Part shown: positions 1 through 10,676 of the stretch, one piece after another | Layout of the letters: each line of letters starts with the position of its first letter | Position numbering within the stretch: the stretch's first letter is position 1 | NCBI GenBank assembly: GCA_013176395.1 | Contig: JABMLP010000008.1 | Span: forward strand, 1,302,001 to 1,366,000 | Length of the DNA: 64,000 bases | Source of the DNA: Venturia oleaginea | Lineage: Eukaryota; Ascomycota; Dothideomycetes; Venturiales; Venturiaceae | Direction: 5' to 3' | Translations under genes and position numbers: made by a program | The notes under the pieces: model-generated | Database searches by the model: none | What the model was told of the DNA's origin: nothing | The model's input: only the letters and a program-made list of their open reading frames with translations

Positions 1-618
1 TAAGCATTGTTGACAAGCATGTCTTGCTGATTTGTAGAGTTGTATAGTTTGGCGATGTCGAAGACGGGTACATGGGTGCCTTTATCATGTCAGTCCATCA
101 TTTTCGAGAATCAATTAACAAGCTGAGAGAAAAATGACGAACCTATGAATCCTCCCATATGGAAGACCGGGAAAAGCGGCACGCCGGAAATGGCATATGG
201 AAGTACTGCCTCTGCATGGCTATGTATGACAGAATTTACGCCCGAGAAACGTCGCAGAACTTCGCCATGAATGAAGCGCTCCGAATAGCCTTTCCCAGCG
301 TTTGAGTCAACAGGGGTGCTATTAGAGACGAAGTATTCGATGATATCTGATGGTGAGGAAACCAGACCAGGTGCAAGATATCCGCTCAAGAAGTATCTGA
401 ATCTGGACATCAGACAATAGCTCAGTGTCTCCTCAATGGAGGATTACCAACGTCTCTGGGTTCGACGGATTTCGAACTGAAATATGGCCAAAGGCGTCAA
501 CAACTTGCTGATTGTCGAGGATGTGGTTTGCCGTGATGAGGATTCGAACGATCTAGAGCAAATCAGTATCCTTGTGATTGTCAGAGCTGAATTCAATTAC
601 CTCTGTCAAGTTCACCAT
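1..618 (-). CDS. Class II aldolase/adducin family protein (5' part, truncated by window edge)
   Basis: Four exons in transcript order: 618-601, 552-452, 402-143 and 79 to beyond position 1. The introns (600-553, 451-403, 142-80) are 48-63 bp, all GT..AG, and join in phase. The visible 152 residues start MVNLTE, carry AFGHISVRNP (the family's N-terminal glycine/Ser loop), RYFLSGYLAPGLV and, near residue 100, the metal-binding HSHAEAVLPYAISGVPL. The last visible exon reads PVFDIAKLY. Class II aldolase-fold enzymes use histidines of this kind to hold a divalent metal and act on sugar phosphates or small hydroxy acids. Many fungal members have no known substrate, so no reaction is assigned. The third histidine and the C-terminus lie outside the window. 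The start is chosen because it is the only ATG that splices in frame to the conserved block. Confidence 0.85.
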
Positions 619-1366
619 GTCGTCAAGTTTGCTGTTGCTCTGGGAGTGATTGTAAATTGAGTCAAAGACAGCGAATACTTTCCCCTCTTGAGTCTATACA
701 TGGGGTACAGGCTATTTTATCGAGCCTTTGCTTGTGGATGTTGGAGCCAAAAGTCGGCTTTACGCCATACGTCTAGGCCTGCGCAGATCAATTGTCGATA
801 GAGATGGACTAAAAGTCACCACCCAAAGAGAAGGACCGAAGTGGTACTCGTAGTCTCGTACGGTGTGGGTTGGGTGGGAAGCGGACATGTGCATTGATTG
901 CCGGATGGCGCTGGCTGCGGGACGGATGAATGAATGGCTTTGATCACCATGACTTTTGATAGAGTACGGAGCGTCGGAGTAGAGTCTGAAAGAACTGAGG
1001 CGCTGATGGATATTGATGATTTGATATGGAGGAAGGAAATGTCTTATCGGAGATGAAAATGGGAGATTGCCGTGTCTTTGAGATGGATCTTCGCGTGCTT
1101 AGCGCGTGATTGAGAAGTGCAGTGTTTACAGACAATGCGTGCTCCCTCAGCAGCCAACAGTCAACAGTCAACAGTCAACAGTCAACACCAGAGACTCGGT
1201 CGACTCTCAAAACCACCGACACGGCTCCCTGCTGTGCTGTACTGGACACGACAATGAATTAGCCACAAACACTCTTTCCAGCCCGGGACACTTGCTATCA
1301 ATACCTTGCACCATCATCACCTTCGTTTTACCCCAGATTCCCCCATCTCGCCTAACCACACCGAGG
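619..1366. other. Divergent intergenic region and 5' leader
   Basis: This is the shared upstream region of the minus-strand aldolase-family gene and the plus-strand gene at 1367. It holds a 7-bp tandem repeat at 1155-1187 and a C/A-rich leader before the ATG at 1367. No convincing gene was seen. The open frame continuing upstream from 1367 to 1106 has no ATG and looks like leader sequence. Confidence 0.6.
1155..1187 (+). repeat. 7-bp tandem repeat (caacagt), about 4.7 copies
   Basis: The unit caacagt is repeated perfectly four times with a partial fifth copy. It lies about 180 bp upstream of the ATG at 1367, probably in the 5' leader or core promoter. Copy number is likely to vary between strains. 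Confidence 0.9.
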
Positions 1367-3811
1367 ATGGCAGATCAGTACGACATCTTCGATTCCTCTC
1401 CACAACGTCCCCTAAACATCTACAGCGGAGCTCTAGTCAACCACTCTGTGGACGCTCTCGTAAGCCAAGACGGCATCATCAATTCGAACCAGAAACGCGA
1501 GTTCCCGCCTTCGAGTCCCACTAGAAGCCTGACTCGCTCTCCTCACCACCACGATACCGGACACGGCTCGAAGCGCCATCGAACTGCCAATTGGCCTTTC
1601 TCCGACGATGAGAGTACTCCTCGAAAGAGCACATGTCCCCCAAAGAGCATCACACCAGGGAAGAATGGCTCGGCTTCACGGCGCCATGTCTCCACACCAG
1701 GTCGTCCGTCCAGATTTCTAGAGGCCTCCATGCATGATCGAGTTAGCAACAAACCGCCGAGTGCCTTCACAAGGCACTTCGACGCCCACGTGGATAATGC
1801 CTCCGTCGACCAACTGATGGACGACTACCACGAGGCAGAGAAGCCTCTTCCTGGTCGGCCTCTACCACGTCCATTTGACACTAGGTCGCCTACAAAGTCC
1901 CCGCAGCGAACACACCATCAGAACGTCTCCACTTGGAGCCGCTCTACCGGTGGTGATAATGATTCTGAACAGGAAGTTGCTACACCAACTGCCAAAGCGT
2001 CAGGTCTTTTCCGATTCGGTAAATCCATGGCTTCTGCTTTCAATCCCGTCAGTATCTGGAAGAAGGTCGCGACGACTTTCCAAGACACCAAGGAAGAGAT
2101 GATACAAGAAAAGATGCAAGAAATGATACACGAGAAGATGGACGATCGGTACGGAGACAGTCGAGAGAAAGCTGCACAAACGTATGCGGCTCTCAAGGCG
2201 GCGGGCAAGCTTGGAGCGCAAGGAAGCACTCCCATATCAAGACATGTCAGAGTCTACGCACCAGGATACAGTTCAGAGGTCGATCCAACACAGCAGCGCG
2301 ACTCTGGAATCAGCATGGACGACGAGTCGCGTTCATCCATGGATACTGGCAAGTCAGCTATGGGGTCGGTCAGGAAAGCCTCCTGGCATTCCAGCACTCC
2401 TTCATTTTCGAATTTGAAGAAAATTGCTTCAATGGGAAATTTACACAAACGATCCACACCCGGCACCAAGTCCATCTCACCTGACAAGGAACACAACGAT
2501 GGTTTTGGAAGCTTGCGCGGGTCCAGCTCCAAGCTTGACCTTAAGAAGCAACACAAGTTAAGCAAGCGCGTCAGTGATCTCGAGGCTAAACTCAATGTTG
2601 CTCGTCGTGAACTCGACGGTGCCCTTGCTGTGCCGGTGGCATCGGCTCGCTCGCGCTCTGCAACACCCGTTCATCCTCTTCCGCAGCTACCAAACGAGGA
2701 TGTTGACATTCATCACGGCGCACCTCACAGCGCACGACACCGTGGAGGATGGCAACGAAGATACAATCCTGCGCTACCCACGTTGCTTTCGGAGCGTCTC
2801 TTGCCCGCGGATGGTTTTATGGGCGACGATTCCAGTCCATCGCGTCACCAAACTGGCAGTTTTGATGCTAACATTGCTATCGAGAGTGAAGCAAATGACG
2901 CGCCCATTCGAGGTGTCACTGAAGATCGTTTCTACATGCAGCCGAATGAGCATCTCCAGCCAGTCTTCACTTTCACAGCTGCGAAGAGCGATGTCGTAGA
3001 GCCATTAGATGTAGATTTATCTCGGCCCGTCTCTCCCCAAGGACCAACTTCTTCCCTAGTTGATCCTTCTCCTAGTTCCCAGAAGATGGAGATTGAAATT
3101 CCTCCTCCAGTTCCCGAAAAGCCAATTTCTCGTAAGAGAGTCGTCATCAAGCGCAAAAACGTCGACACAGCGTACCGTCCTCGCCGCGAAGAACTTGAGG
3201 ACATAGACCTGGAAGAAGAGAAAGCAAAGACTCTCAAGAAGAAACAAGCCAGTGATGAGAGTATTCCTAAGACTAAGAAACAACGCGCTTCCAGGGTTCC
3301 GATTTCATCAAGTCCGAATGCAAAGAAACCGAAGGTGTTAAGCAAGGTCCAGCCAGCACCTCCAGTGCAAAAAGTCATCGACCAGATTCAAGTTCAGGTT
3401 CTAGAGGGTGAAATACAACCAAGCGGCTCTCTCGAAACCGTCCACGAACATGAAGAAATCACAACCACGACAACCGTCACAGTCAAAGACGCTCCATGCC
3501 GTCCCACTGCACGCGCCACACCAGCTCACCCATCTCGCGCCCGCTTCGATCGCTCACGCAGCCGTTCTCGTTCTCGATCCCGCAGCCCGAGAAAGGTATT
3601 TGGCAATTCGACGCCGAGTAACCTTAATAGTAGGGAGAGGAGGAGTGCCAGTCCGCCTCCTTCTAGTACTATTGGGAAGGGCGTGAGATTGGGGCACGGA
3701 GAGAGTCCTGCTGTTACTGCTAGGCCTAATGGGAGGGATGTGCCACCTATGCCTGTTATGGGCAAGTTGGAGAAGAAGGAGAGTTTTGAGTGGCCTGATG
3801 ATGTGTTTTGA
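1367..3811 (+). CDS. Unrecognised low-complexity, basic, SR-tailed protein (814 aa)
   Basis: Single exon of 814 codons. The start is the first ATG in frame (MADQYDIFDSS), which follows a pyrimidine- and CA-rich leader. Most of the protein is Ser/Pro/Arg-rich and predicted disordered. Structured-looking parts are a hydrophobic patch near residue 213 (FRFGKSMASAFNPVSIWKKV), a charged helix at about 240-285 (EEMIQEKMQEMIHEKMDDRY), a short coiled coil at about 392-421 (SKRVSDLEAKLNVARREL), and several Lys/Arg clusters that could be nuclear localisation signals. Near residue 730 is a run of Arg-Ser dipeptides ending SPRK, as in RNA-processing SR proteins. No catalytic domain is visible. A nuclear, possibly RNA-linked, role is inference from composition only. 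Confidence 0.8.
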   Translation: MADQYDIFDSSPQRPLNIYSGALVNHSVDALVSQDGIINSNQKREFPPSSPTRSLTRSPHHHDTGHGSKRHRTANWPFSDDESTPRKSTCPPKSITPGKNGSASRRHVSTPGRPSRFLEASMHDRVSNKPPSAFTRHFDAHVDNASVDQLMDDYHEAEKPLPGRPLPRPFDTRSPTKSPQRTHHQNVSTWSRSTGGDNDSEQEVATPTAKASGLFRFGKSMASAFNPVSIWKKVATTFQDTKEEMIQEKMQEMIHEKMDDRYGDSREKAAQTYAALKAAGKLGAQGSTPISRHVRVYAPGYSSEVDPTQQRDSGISMDDESRSSMDTGKSAMGSVRKASWHSSTPSFSNLKKIASMGNLHKRSTPGTKSISPDKEHNDGFGSLRGSSSKLDLKKQHKLSKRVSDLEAKLNVARRELDGALAVPVASARSRSATPVHPLPQLPNEDVDIHHGAPHSARHRGGWQRRYNPALPTLLSERLLPADGFMGDDSSPSRHQTGSFDANIAIESEANDAPIRGVTEDRFYMQPNEHLQPVFTFTAAKSDVVEPLDVDLSRPVSPQGPTSSLVDPSPSSQKMEIEIPPPVPEKPISRKRVVIKRKNVDTAYRPRREELEDIDLEEEKAKTLKKKQASDESIPKTKKQRASRVPISSSPNAKKPKVLSKVQPAPPVQKVIDQIQVQVLEGEIQPSGSLETVHEHEEITTTTTVTVKDAPCRPTARATPAHPSRARFDRSRSRSRSRSRSPRKVFGNSTPSNLNSRERRSASPPPSSTIGKGVRLGHGESPAVTARPNGRDVPPMPVMGKLEKKESFEWPDDVF

Positions 3812-5580
3812 CGGGGTTTCTCGAATGAGGTAGGAGAGGTGAAAAGTGGTGAAGCTTAGGGCGATTGATGTCTGGTCTTTCATGACCATCCTGGTCGGAA
3901 CAGGATACTTTGTTGGATTTGACGCGCTTCCAGCGTGGCCCTTTCGACATTTGGCACTGTTTGCATTTGTCTTGGGCTTTGCGTTTGGACTGGGCGGCGT
4001 TCTAGATTTCCTAGATATGCTTTCTTGGACGTGGTCTGAACGTGATTTTTTCTCCCAACTTCTCTGCGCTCCCTTTACAATTTTCTCTTTCACGATGGCG
4101 TGGCTATTTGAGCAAAACTTCTGCTTCACGATTGACGTATTTGGGATTGGGAATGATATACATATGTTCAATCAGACATCTCTTTCACCTCAAACTCCGT
4201 CTGCTCGTGAACGTGCCTGGTTGGGAATGTACTCTTGGAAGATGGAACCTCGGTATCCGAATACAAATCGGATACCATTAGGAAGGCGTTGGTACAGAGG
4301 TTCTAGCCTCATACACTGCGACTGTCGGCATCGGCGCTGACTATCTCGCTAGGGCTTGGGTGATATGGTTGCTATGTAGCTGAGATATGATTCTGGGAAC
4401 TTGAGAATTCAACCTAGGTTAGGTTTTTAGCGGTTCCGTCGTTCTTGGAAGCCCATGTGGAGACACCAGTGTTCTAGGATTTCGGGACGGGTGGTGTAGA
4501 TTAGGTAGAGGAGACAGAGGGTGCAAAGGAGGAAGAAGGCGAGGATGAGGCTGGTTATGCAGCCGGTTGAGCAGGTTGTGGACATTTTTGTGGTTGCTGG
4601 GGTGGAAGGGGACGAGGAGAGAGTTGGGGGAAGAGATAGAAAGGGAACCGATATGGAGAGTTTTATAAATGTGGGAAGTAATATTTGTGTTGGCATTGTT
4701 GAATATGGTTGACATTGCTTTTGGTATTTGAGAAGAATTGTCTTATTATAAGTTGTATGACTGTAATTTTGAATAGTAGAATATTGGTATCGTGCTGATG
4801 TGCCCGTTGTTCGAAATAGTATAGCCCAACTCGCAAGCGAAACGTCGAGTTCTTGCTACCGCGTCTAGATGCAGTGTAACCCAGTGACTGTGAAGATGAT
4901 CCAGCTTTTAGGACAACGACATTTGTAGTCCTCGGAGAATACCAATCCACCGAAAAATAATATCGCCATTTAGGGTTTCTTTGAGACTAAAAAGCCGTTG
5001 CTATGGCTCGCTTTCCCTATAGCGACCACGATTTTCTCCTCTTAAGATTTGGGTTATTCTTCCTCGCGATTTTCTGAAGGAATGAAGACCTGTTCACCAT
5101 TCTGCTTAATGTGTGTCAACGTGCTGCCCCATGTTTTCGTGACAGAACTTGTGGGAGTCTGGAAAAATGGCAGTTGTTGAGCAGTCTACATTCTGAGCCG
5201 GGTTCTTTCCCAGCTGTTTCGCAAAGACTGTTGTGGTTTTGGGTGACATCTACGTTCGATAGGTACTGTCACTAATCGTAACCTAAGAAATGTTAAAAAA
5301 AAATAAAAAAAAATCCGATGGAATCCTTCAGTCCAGTCCAGGATTCCCAAGATCTCGAGCACGGTGATATTTTTCTATGGAGTGGAATGATGTGCTACAT
5401 GTATTATCTAAGCCCTCGATTTACATGGTTAGACGCTTCTCTATTGAGATTAAAGAATTGTACATCTTTCAGGGTGTCGACTACTAGCACTGAATACTCT
5501 CCTATTTTTTTTGAAATCGTCTCGTGTTCGATAATTGATCATCGGCAATCAGGAGTCAGTTTTTTCATCCGCTCATCCGC
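3812..5580. other. Gene-poor stretch
   Basis: Overlapping open frames lie on both strands at 3554-4340. The plus-strand one is hydrophobic but starts with GTG, and the minus-strand one is K/S-rich; neither resembles a known protein. The best coding candidate is the small membrane ORF at 4427-4696. The A-rich run near 5290-5312 is not coding. Confidence 0.5.
4427..4696 (-). CDS. Possible small single-pass membrane protein (89 aa, or 52 aa from the inner Met)
   Basis: An open frame of 89 codons begins with ATG at 4696. An inner ATG at 4585 would give 52 residues starting MSTTCSTGC. The inner part has one strong membrane segment (SLILAFFLLCTLCLLYLIY) followed by a short polar tail ending in QERRNR, the layout of a tiny tail- or signal-anchored protein. 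No homologue is recognised. Chance is a real alternative because the frame is short, and the outer N-terminal extension is S/P/L-rich and may not be translated. Confidence 0.3.
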   Translation of the reverse strand: MPTQILLPTFIKLSISVPFLSLPPTLSSSPSTPATTKMSTTCSTGCITSLILAFFLLCTLCLLYLIYTTRPEILEHWCLHMGFQERRNR

Positions 5581-5591
5581 TCACCGAGACA

Positions 5592-6292
5592 TCGATGGTT
5601 GATTCTCCAAATGCCTTTTCCAGCGTTTCGTCTGCATTCATGATGACCACGGGCGCAAAGTCTCACACACTTGCACGAGGTACCTCAGCACCATATCTGC
5701 GTCCGCATCTCGGAGATCATCCTTTGATCGCAGTAGTCGTCCCACTTCGGCCGAAACCTCTGGACTGGATTCCATAGCGTCGCATCCCATCCGCATGGTA
5801 CTGAACAGAATGATCATCTCTACTTTGCTGAATTGCTTGAGATAGGAGGAGTTCTTCACAAGCGCAGTTGAATACTCACTGCCATCGCCAGGTTTGCGGA
5901 TGTATTCTTCCGGATCGTCAGGCATCACTTTAAGTTCTGGTAACCAATGATGGTGAAAAACTTGCACTACTGTGAATGCTGCAATGACAATCTTCGCTTG
6001 CTCGCTCGCTCGGATGATGCCGAGAAAGTATCGAATGAGGAGTAAAGGTCTGTCAGTTCTGGTGAGTTTTGATGAGCTCTGGGAGTCGATCATTCAAGCA
6101 GAAAATATGCTTGATGTTTGGAGAAAAGGATCGGGAGGTCTGGATAGAGCCTGGGCTGGCAGCAATTGAGCTGGCGTTATTGGAAGACGTATATACAATT
6201 CGAATATGCCTCAGACCTCTGATGAATCTGTCAATGGGATTGATTGACTTGGATGATATTTGTGAAGTTTTTACAGAAGCTAAATAACCGTT
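5592..6292 (-). pseudogene. Decayed gene of unknown family
   Basis: Minus-strand coding-like blocks follow each other in different frames. Block 1 (about 6255-6050) contains SINPIDRFIRGLRHIRIV and ends in a stop after LPELIKTHQN. Block 2 (6093-5638) contains LLIRYFLGIIRASEQAKIVI, VFHHHWLPELKVMPDDPEEY and KQFSKVEMIILFSTMRMG. Block 3 (about 5675-5592) contains FAPVVIMNADETLEKAFG. Blocks 2 and 3 are joined only by a frameshift, because the sequence between them is too short for an intron. The residue usage of all three is protein-like and unlike the antisense frames. I cannot name the family. Real introns joining some blocks are possible, but I found no in-phase GT..AG pair that does so. Confidence 0.4.
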
Positions 6293-6632
6293 TCAAGTAG
6301 CCCCGAGGCGGAGCGACCTTCAGCCGCCCGTCTTTCTCCATCTCTCATTCCTCAAATCAACGCCGTCTTTCATTTCACTTATGGTTGATGAAATTATCAG
6401 CATATAAAGCGAAGAAGTGAGATACGTTCTCACTGCAATTCAACGCTTTCACTCTGACCGTCTACAGACACTTAGTTAACACATGCGATCACTTTCCCTA
6501 GCCATCAATTCATCCGCGTAACATCATTAGCACTATGTTTCGACCTCGCCTTGGTTTGTGTAAACAAAAACTGTAGTCTATCGGAATCAGCCATTGCTGG
6601 GTGGCGATGAAGATCTTGATGGGATTTTGAAG

Positions 6633-7538
6633 CTAGTACTCGAAAATATGTACCTCGGCGTTTGGACCGCCTCTACACAGCCTTACTGATTTTCGCCACG
6701 TCTGAGCTTTTGAACAGTAAGAGAGGCAGTCGTGCGGCTTGCGGCTGCAGGTGAATTGACGAACCAGGTGAATGCAACGATCCGCCTTGTGATGAATGCG
6801 CATCTTCTGATTTGTGGAGTGATGGATTCGGGCTTCAGTCAAGTCGAAGAACGAAGCGATGGCCGAGTTTGTAGGTATCGCTTCTACTCGTAGAGCCCAC
6901 TTGTAACATCTCAAGTCCACATGTAAGCATCAAACAATCTAATCTTTGCCATGTGGAATCATCATAGGGTCCTTGAGACCATCCCGATCCGCTATGCCAG
7001 GACCGTAGAGAAGCGGAAAGTCATGGCGTCGCATCGCCTCAACCAAACGCTCAACGAAAACATTCAGAGACACCCGTGAACGATGATCGTGCCTTTTTTC
7101 GTACTTTCTCCCGCTTGCCGCATGAGCCTTGCAAGTTGCAACCGCAGACAAGACCACGGCGACCAACTGTATTCTCCAGTACCAACTGTACAGTAGACCA
7201 GCGTCTGCCGTTCTGCCAGTACATAACACGTTCGTGCAGCAATCCGCTCCGCCACTGCGTTGCGTACACAGCTGAAGGACTTCCAGGGCCAACATCCAAC
7301 CTGCTGAAAAGCTTCATTTGCATATGCGATGGCAAAAGTCTGCTGCGTCGATCGAGCTTGCCAAGATGTGGGCCAACAGTCCGCCAACTGCGGGACTAGC
7401 AGATTGAGATGCGAGGAAGGCCTTCCTCACCGCTTCAGGCCGGTTCGAGATGCGCCCTTCATGGTCGGAACTCTGGAGGTCAGCGTACCAAAGAAAAAAC
7501 CAGCCGCAGCTGAGGCTGTAATAGAGTGGTTCCGACAT
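6633..7538 (-). pseudogene. Possible decayed gene, one minus frame broken by stops
   Basis: Three open segments (7538-7314, 7295-6939, 6920-6633) share one minus-strand frame, separated by isolated stop codons. The junction near 7313 reads FCHRICK, TGA, SFSAGWMLALEVLQLC, as expected if a CGA codon became TGA. Near the end are VFVERLVEAMRRHDFPLLYG and PTNSAIASFFDLTEARIHH. No family is recognised. The plus strand also has an open frame at 7329-7604, so coding direction is uncertain and confidence is low. Confidence 0.3.
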
Positions 7539-7604
7539 GACTGTGGGCTCATCATAGAATTAGAGGCGAGATTGTGTGCTGATATCCAGCGAGAGTTTGC
7601 ATAG

Positions 7605-8111
7605 ATTAGCTGCATGTCCTGAATTGCATGTTTGATGTCGCGTATATTGATTGGCGGTCATGGACTTTGTAGGGACGTAGATCTGGAACGTTGATCGCTC
7701 AGTCCAAACCCTGTGGAAGAGCCCTTCCGGGTAGCGACAATGGACCCTGAACTTAGAGCTTTGCCCGCCGCCAATTCAGAACTCAGGAGGCAGCCCCGGA
7801 AACAGCTCTCACATGCAGATATAAATTGATTATTGTCCTCTACAGCCCCCTCTTGTCGCCCCATCCCTTCTCTCATAGATTGCTTCCCCAGACATTGTCC
7901 TCCGGAGCCAATCTATCACAGGTAGAGTGCACCTTCCGTCGCCTTGTGCTGCAAATTGGACCCGAGCGAGCTTTTTCATCTTTGACCTTTCCCAACAAAT
8001 TCTCAACCTTCCCACCGCCAGACAACATCAACTTCCTCCATCTACACGCTTCCTTACTCCTTCAAGACTGTTCAAACCTCTGTTCGCCTCAACACGCACT
8101 CACAAATCATA
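7605..8111 (+). promoter_or_regulatory. Upstream region and 5' leader of the desaturase gene
   Basis: No gene was seen here. From about 7840 the plus strand becomes a long C/T-rich tract that runs to the ATG at 8112, typical of the leader of a highly expressed fungal gene. No specific sterol- or fatty-acid-response element could be assigned by eye. Confidence 0.4.
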
Positions 8112-9655
8112 ATGGCAACGTCAGCAACCAGGCAAAGGCCTGTCACTCGACGAACTGTTACGTCTGCCTCTTCAACAACGGCGAACTCTTCGGCTCCAAC
8201 CCCCTTCGATTCACCTACGCAATCAGCCTCCTCCACCTCTCTATCCTCACTAAGCTCCATTGACGACGATGAAGACCACTCGGAGTCCAAGGGCGTCCTG
8301 CTCGACACATACGGTAACGAGTTCGAGATACCCGATTTTACTATTAAGCAAATCCGAGACGCAATCCCGGCGCACTGCTTCGAGAGATCGGCTGCCAAAG
8401 GCTTTTACTACGTCTTCCGAGACATTGCTCTTCTAGCCACCACCTTCACCATTTTCTACAACTATGTGACGCCCGAGACCATTTCCTCCAAAGCAGTCCG
8501 AACAGCGTTGTGGGCCTTTTATACATTCGCTCAGGGCTGCTTTGGCACCGGATTGTGGGTCCTTGCTCATGAGTGTGGTCACCAATCCTTCTCTCCATCC
8601 AAGACCTTGAACGACTCCGTTGGATGGGTACTACACTCTGCTCTTCTTGTCCCATATTTCTCATGGAAAATCTCTCACGGAAAGCACCACAAGGCAATCG
8701 GAAACATGGAGCGTGACATGGTGTTCGTGCCAAAGACTCGTGAAACGTATGCCGCAGGTATCCGAAAGGCTGCTCACGAGCTACATGAGCTCACAGAGGA
8801 GACTCCCATCGTCAGCTTGGCTTGGTTCATCGGACAGCAATTGGTCGGATGGCCAATGTACATCCTGACCAACGTTACTGGACACAACTACCACGAGCGT
8901 CAGCTTGAAGGCAAGGGTATTGGCAAGAAGAACGGAGTCGGTGGTGGCGTCAACCACTTCATCACCTCCAGCCCGCTTTACGAGCACAAGGACGAGCATT
9001 TGATCCTCCTTTCCGACCTCGGTATTGCCCTCACGATCGCTGCCCTCACCTTCATCGGGAAGACCTTTGGCTTCCAAAATCTTCTTGTGTGGTATCTGTT
9101 GCCATACCTTTGGGTCAACCACTGGCTTGGTAAGTTCGCCACCGTTTGGCAAAAGTCAAACTCACTAACAAGAATACAGTCGCCATCACATTCCTACAGC
9201 ATACCGACCCTACTCTCCCTCACTACGAGGCTTCTTCCTGGAACTTTGCCCGTGGTGCCGCAGCAACCATCGATCGTGAATTCGGTTTCATTGGCCGCAA
9301 CCTTATGCACGGCATCATCGAGACCCACGTCCTCCACCACTACGTCAGCGTTATCCCCTTCTACAACGCCGATGAGGCCAGCGAAGCCATCAAGCCAGTC
9401 ATGGGAAAACACTACCGATCCGATACCCGTGGCGGTGCTCTCGGATTCATCAAGAGCATGTGGACAGCCACCAGATGGTGCCAGTGGGTTGAGCCATGCG
9501 AGTACGCTACTGGCGAGGGCAAGGGTGTTCTGTTCTTCCGTAACCGAAATGGTCTCGGTGTTCCACCAGCCAAGTTGAGTGCAAAAGATGTCAAAGTCGG
9601 TTCGGGCAAGAAGGGAGCAAAAATGAACGTCATCGTTGATGCTGAGAGCGACTAG
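8112..9655 (+). CDS. Delta-12 (oleate) fatty acid desaturase
   Basis: Two exons, 8112-9129 and 9180-9655, joined by a 50-bp GT..AG intron in phase, give 497 residues. This membrane enzyme of the endoplasmic reticulum inserts the second double bond into oleate to make linoleate, using a di-iron centre and cytochrome b5 electrons. All three histidine boxes are present: HECGH near 152, HGKHH near 189 and HVLHH near 390. Hydrophobic segments flank them in the usual FAD2 order (for example VRTALWAFYTFAQGCFG and DLGIALTIAALTFIG). The first 60 residues are Ser/Thr-rich and disordered, as in other fungal members. Length and box spacing are normal and the gene looks intact. A delta-12 rather than omega-3 activity is the usual assignment for this sequence type, but is not proven by sequence alone. 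Confidence 0.93.
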
Positions 9656-10601
9656 AAATCTACCTGGTTGCTGTGATGCAACTGGAGAGATGGGCGTGAA
9701 TTTGGATATACGCTCATCTGGAGTGCCTGAATATTGACTATTCGTTATTCATCAGGAGTTTTGGTGTAGCGTTGCTGATGGACATGGGTATGATGTCCAC
9801 AGACGTGGAACATGGAATGCTCTCGTTGATTCATTGCATCTTCTTTTCCTATATGTTCGATTAGGGGGTTATCTGCTGGAGATGCTTTTTCTGAATGCTC
9901 GAAAAAAGGCAAGGATGGAGCGGCATTAGCTTATACCACGTAGACATACTCAATAGAGAACTCGTGCGAACTTAATATCATAGACTATCAGCTGCGCTTG
10001 ACCGGAGGAAGTGCACAATGTGTAGCCTTTCTGTCAGCCTTGCTTAATTGAGTGCGATCTGACAGGCAGACGTGGGATATCGATACGAAGTCGAGTTAAG
10101 ACAGCCTTGAAACAAGAAAGTAGTTGACGAGGGACCAAAGAGGTTGAAATGAAGGTCAGACCGGATTCAGCGGGATGCGTTTGGATGTAGGTATCATGAG
10201 GGAGGGTGACTATTGATCTGCTGATCTAGCTTTATCCTTGATGTAGGGAGCGGGGTAGCACACACAGGAATCGTCACGAATCACGATCCGATGATGAAGA
10301 GATATCTATGACAAGTGTTTGTGCGTCCTTGCTTGTTTTCTATGTAATTTGTTGTTGTCTCTCGTTCGTTGCGATCCCATTCGCTCAAACCCTTAGCGGC
10401 TTGGCTTTGAGTTATCGAATTTCGCTAATTAAGGCGGAAGAGCGGTCGTGTACTATGGTTACATGGCTATTAGCTGTTAGTCTCTGGCCAATGCGTTAAT
10501 CCCTGGTGTTGTAGTTAAAATATATTTGAAGCTGTAGATCTCTCTGTATACCACAGTATACACAGTTTCTTCAGATTCTGCTTATAAATGTATTAGAATA
10601 T
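9656..10601. other. Intergenic region with no gene seen
   Basis: This is the 3' flank of the desaturase gene followed by mixed-composition sequence up to the transposon. One 63-codon ORF at 10308-10499 lacks any protein-like feature. Nothing else was seen. Confidence 0.6.
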
Positions 10602-10655
10602 CACAGGGTTCCTCAAATCTGACTGCGCAGGGCGCTCGGACCCACCATCCCATCT
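10602..10655 (+). repeat. Left terminal inverted repeat of the Tc1/mariner element
   Basis: These 54 bp are identical to the reverse complement of 11964-12017. The transposase stop codon lies 22 bp inside this end. Confidence 0.95.
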
Positions 10656-10676
10656 TTTGAACTTGAATGTATTATG

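Noticed and set aside
3846..4340. Hydrophobic 164-codon plus-strand ORF that might be a membrane protein
   Set aside because: It starts with GTG, overlaps an equally long minus-strand ORF, and neither shows a known motif.
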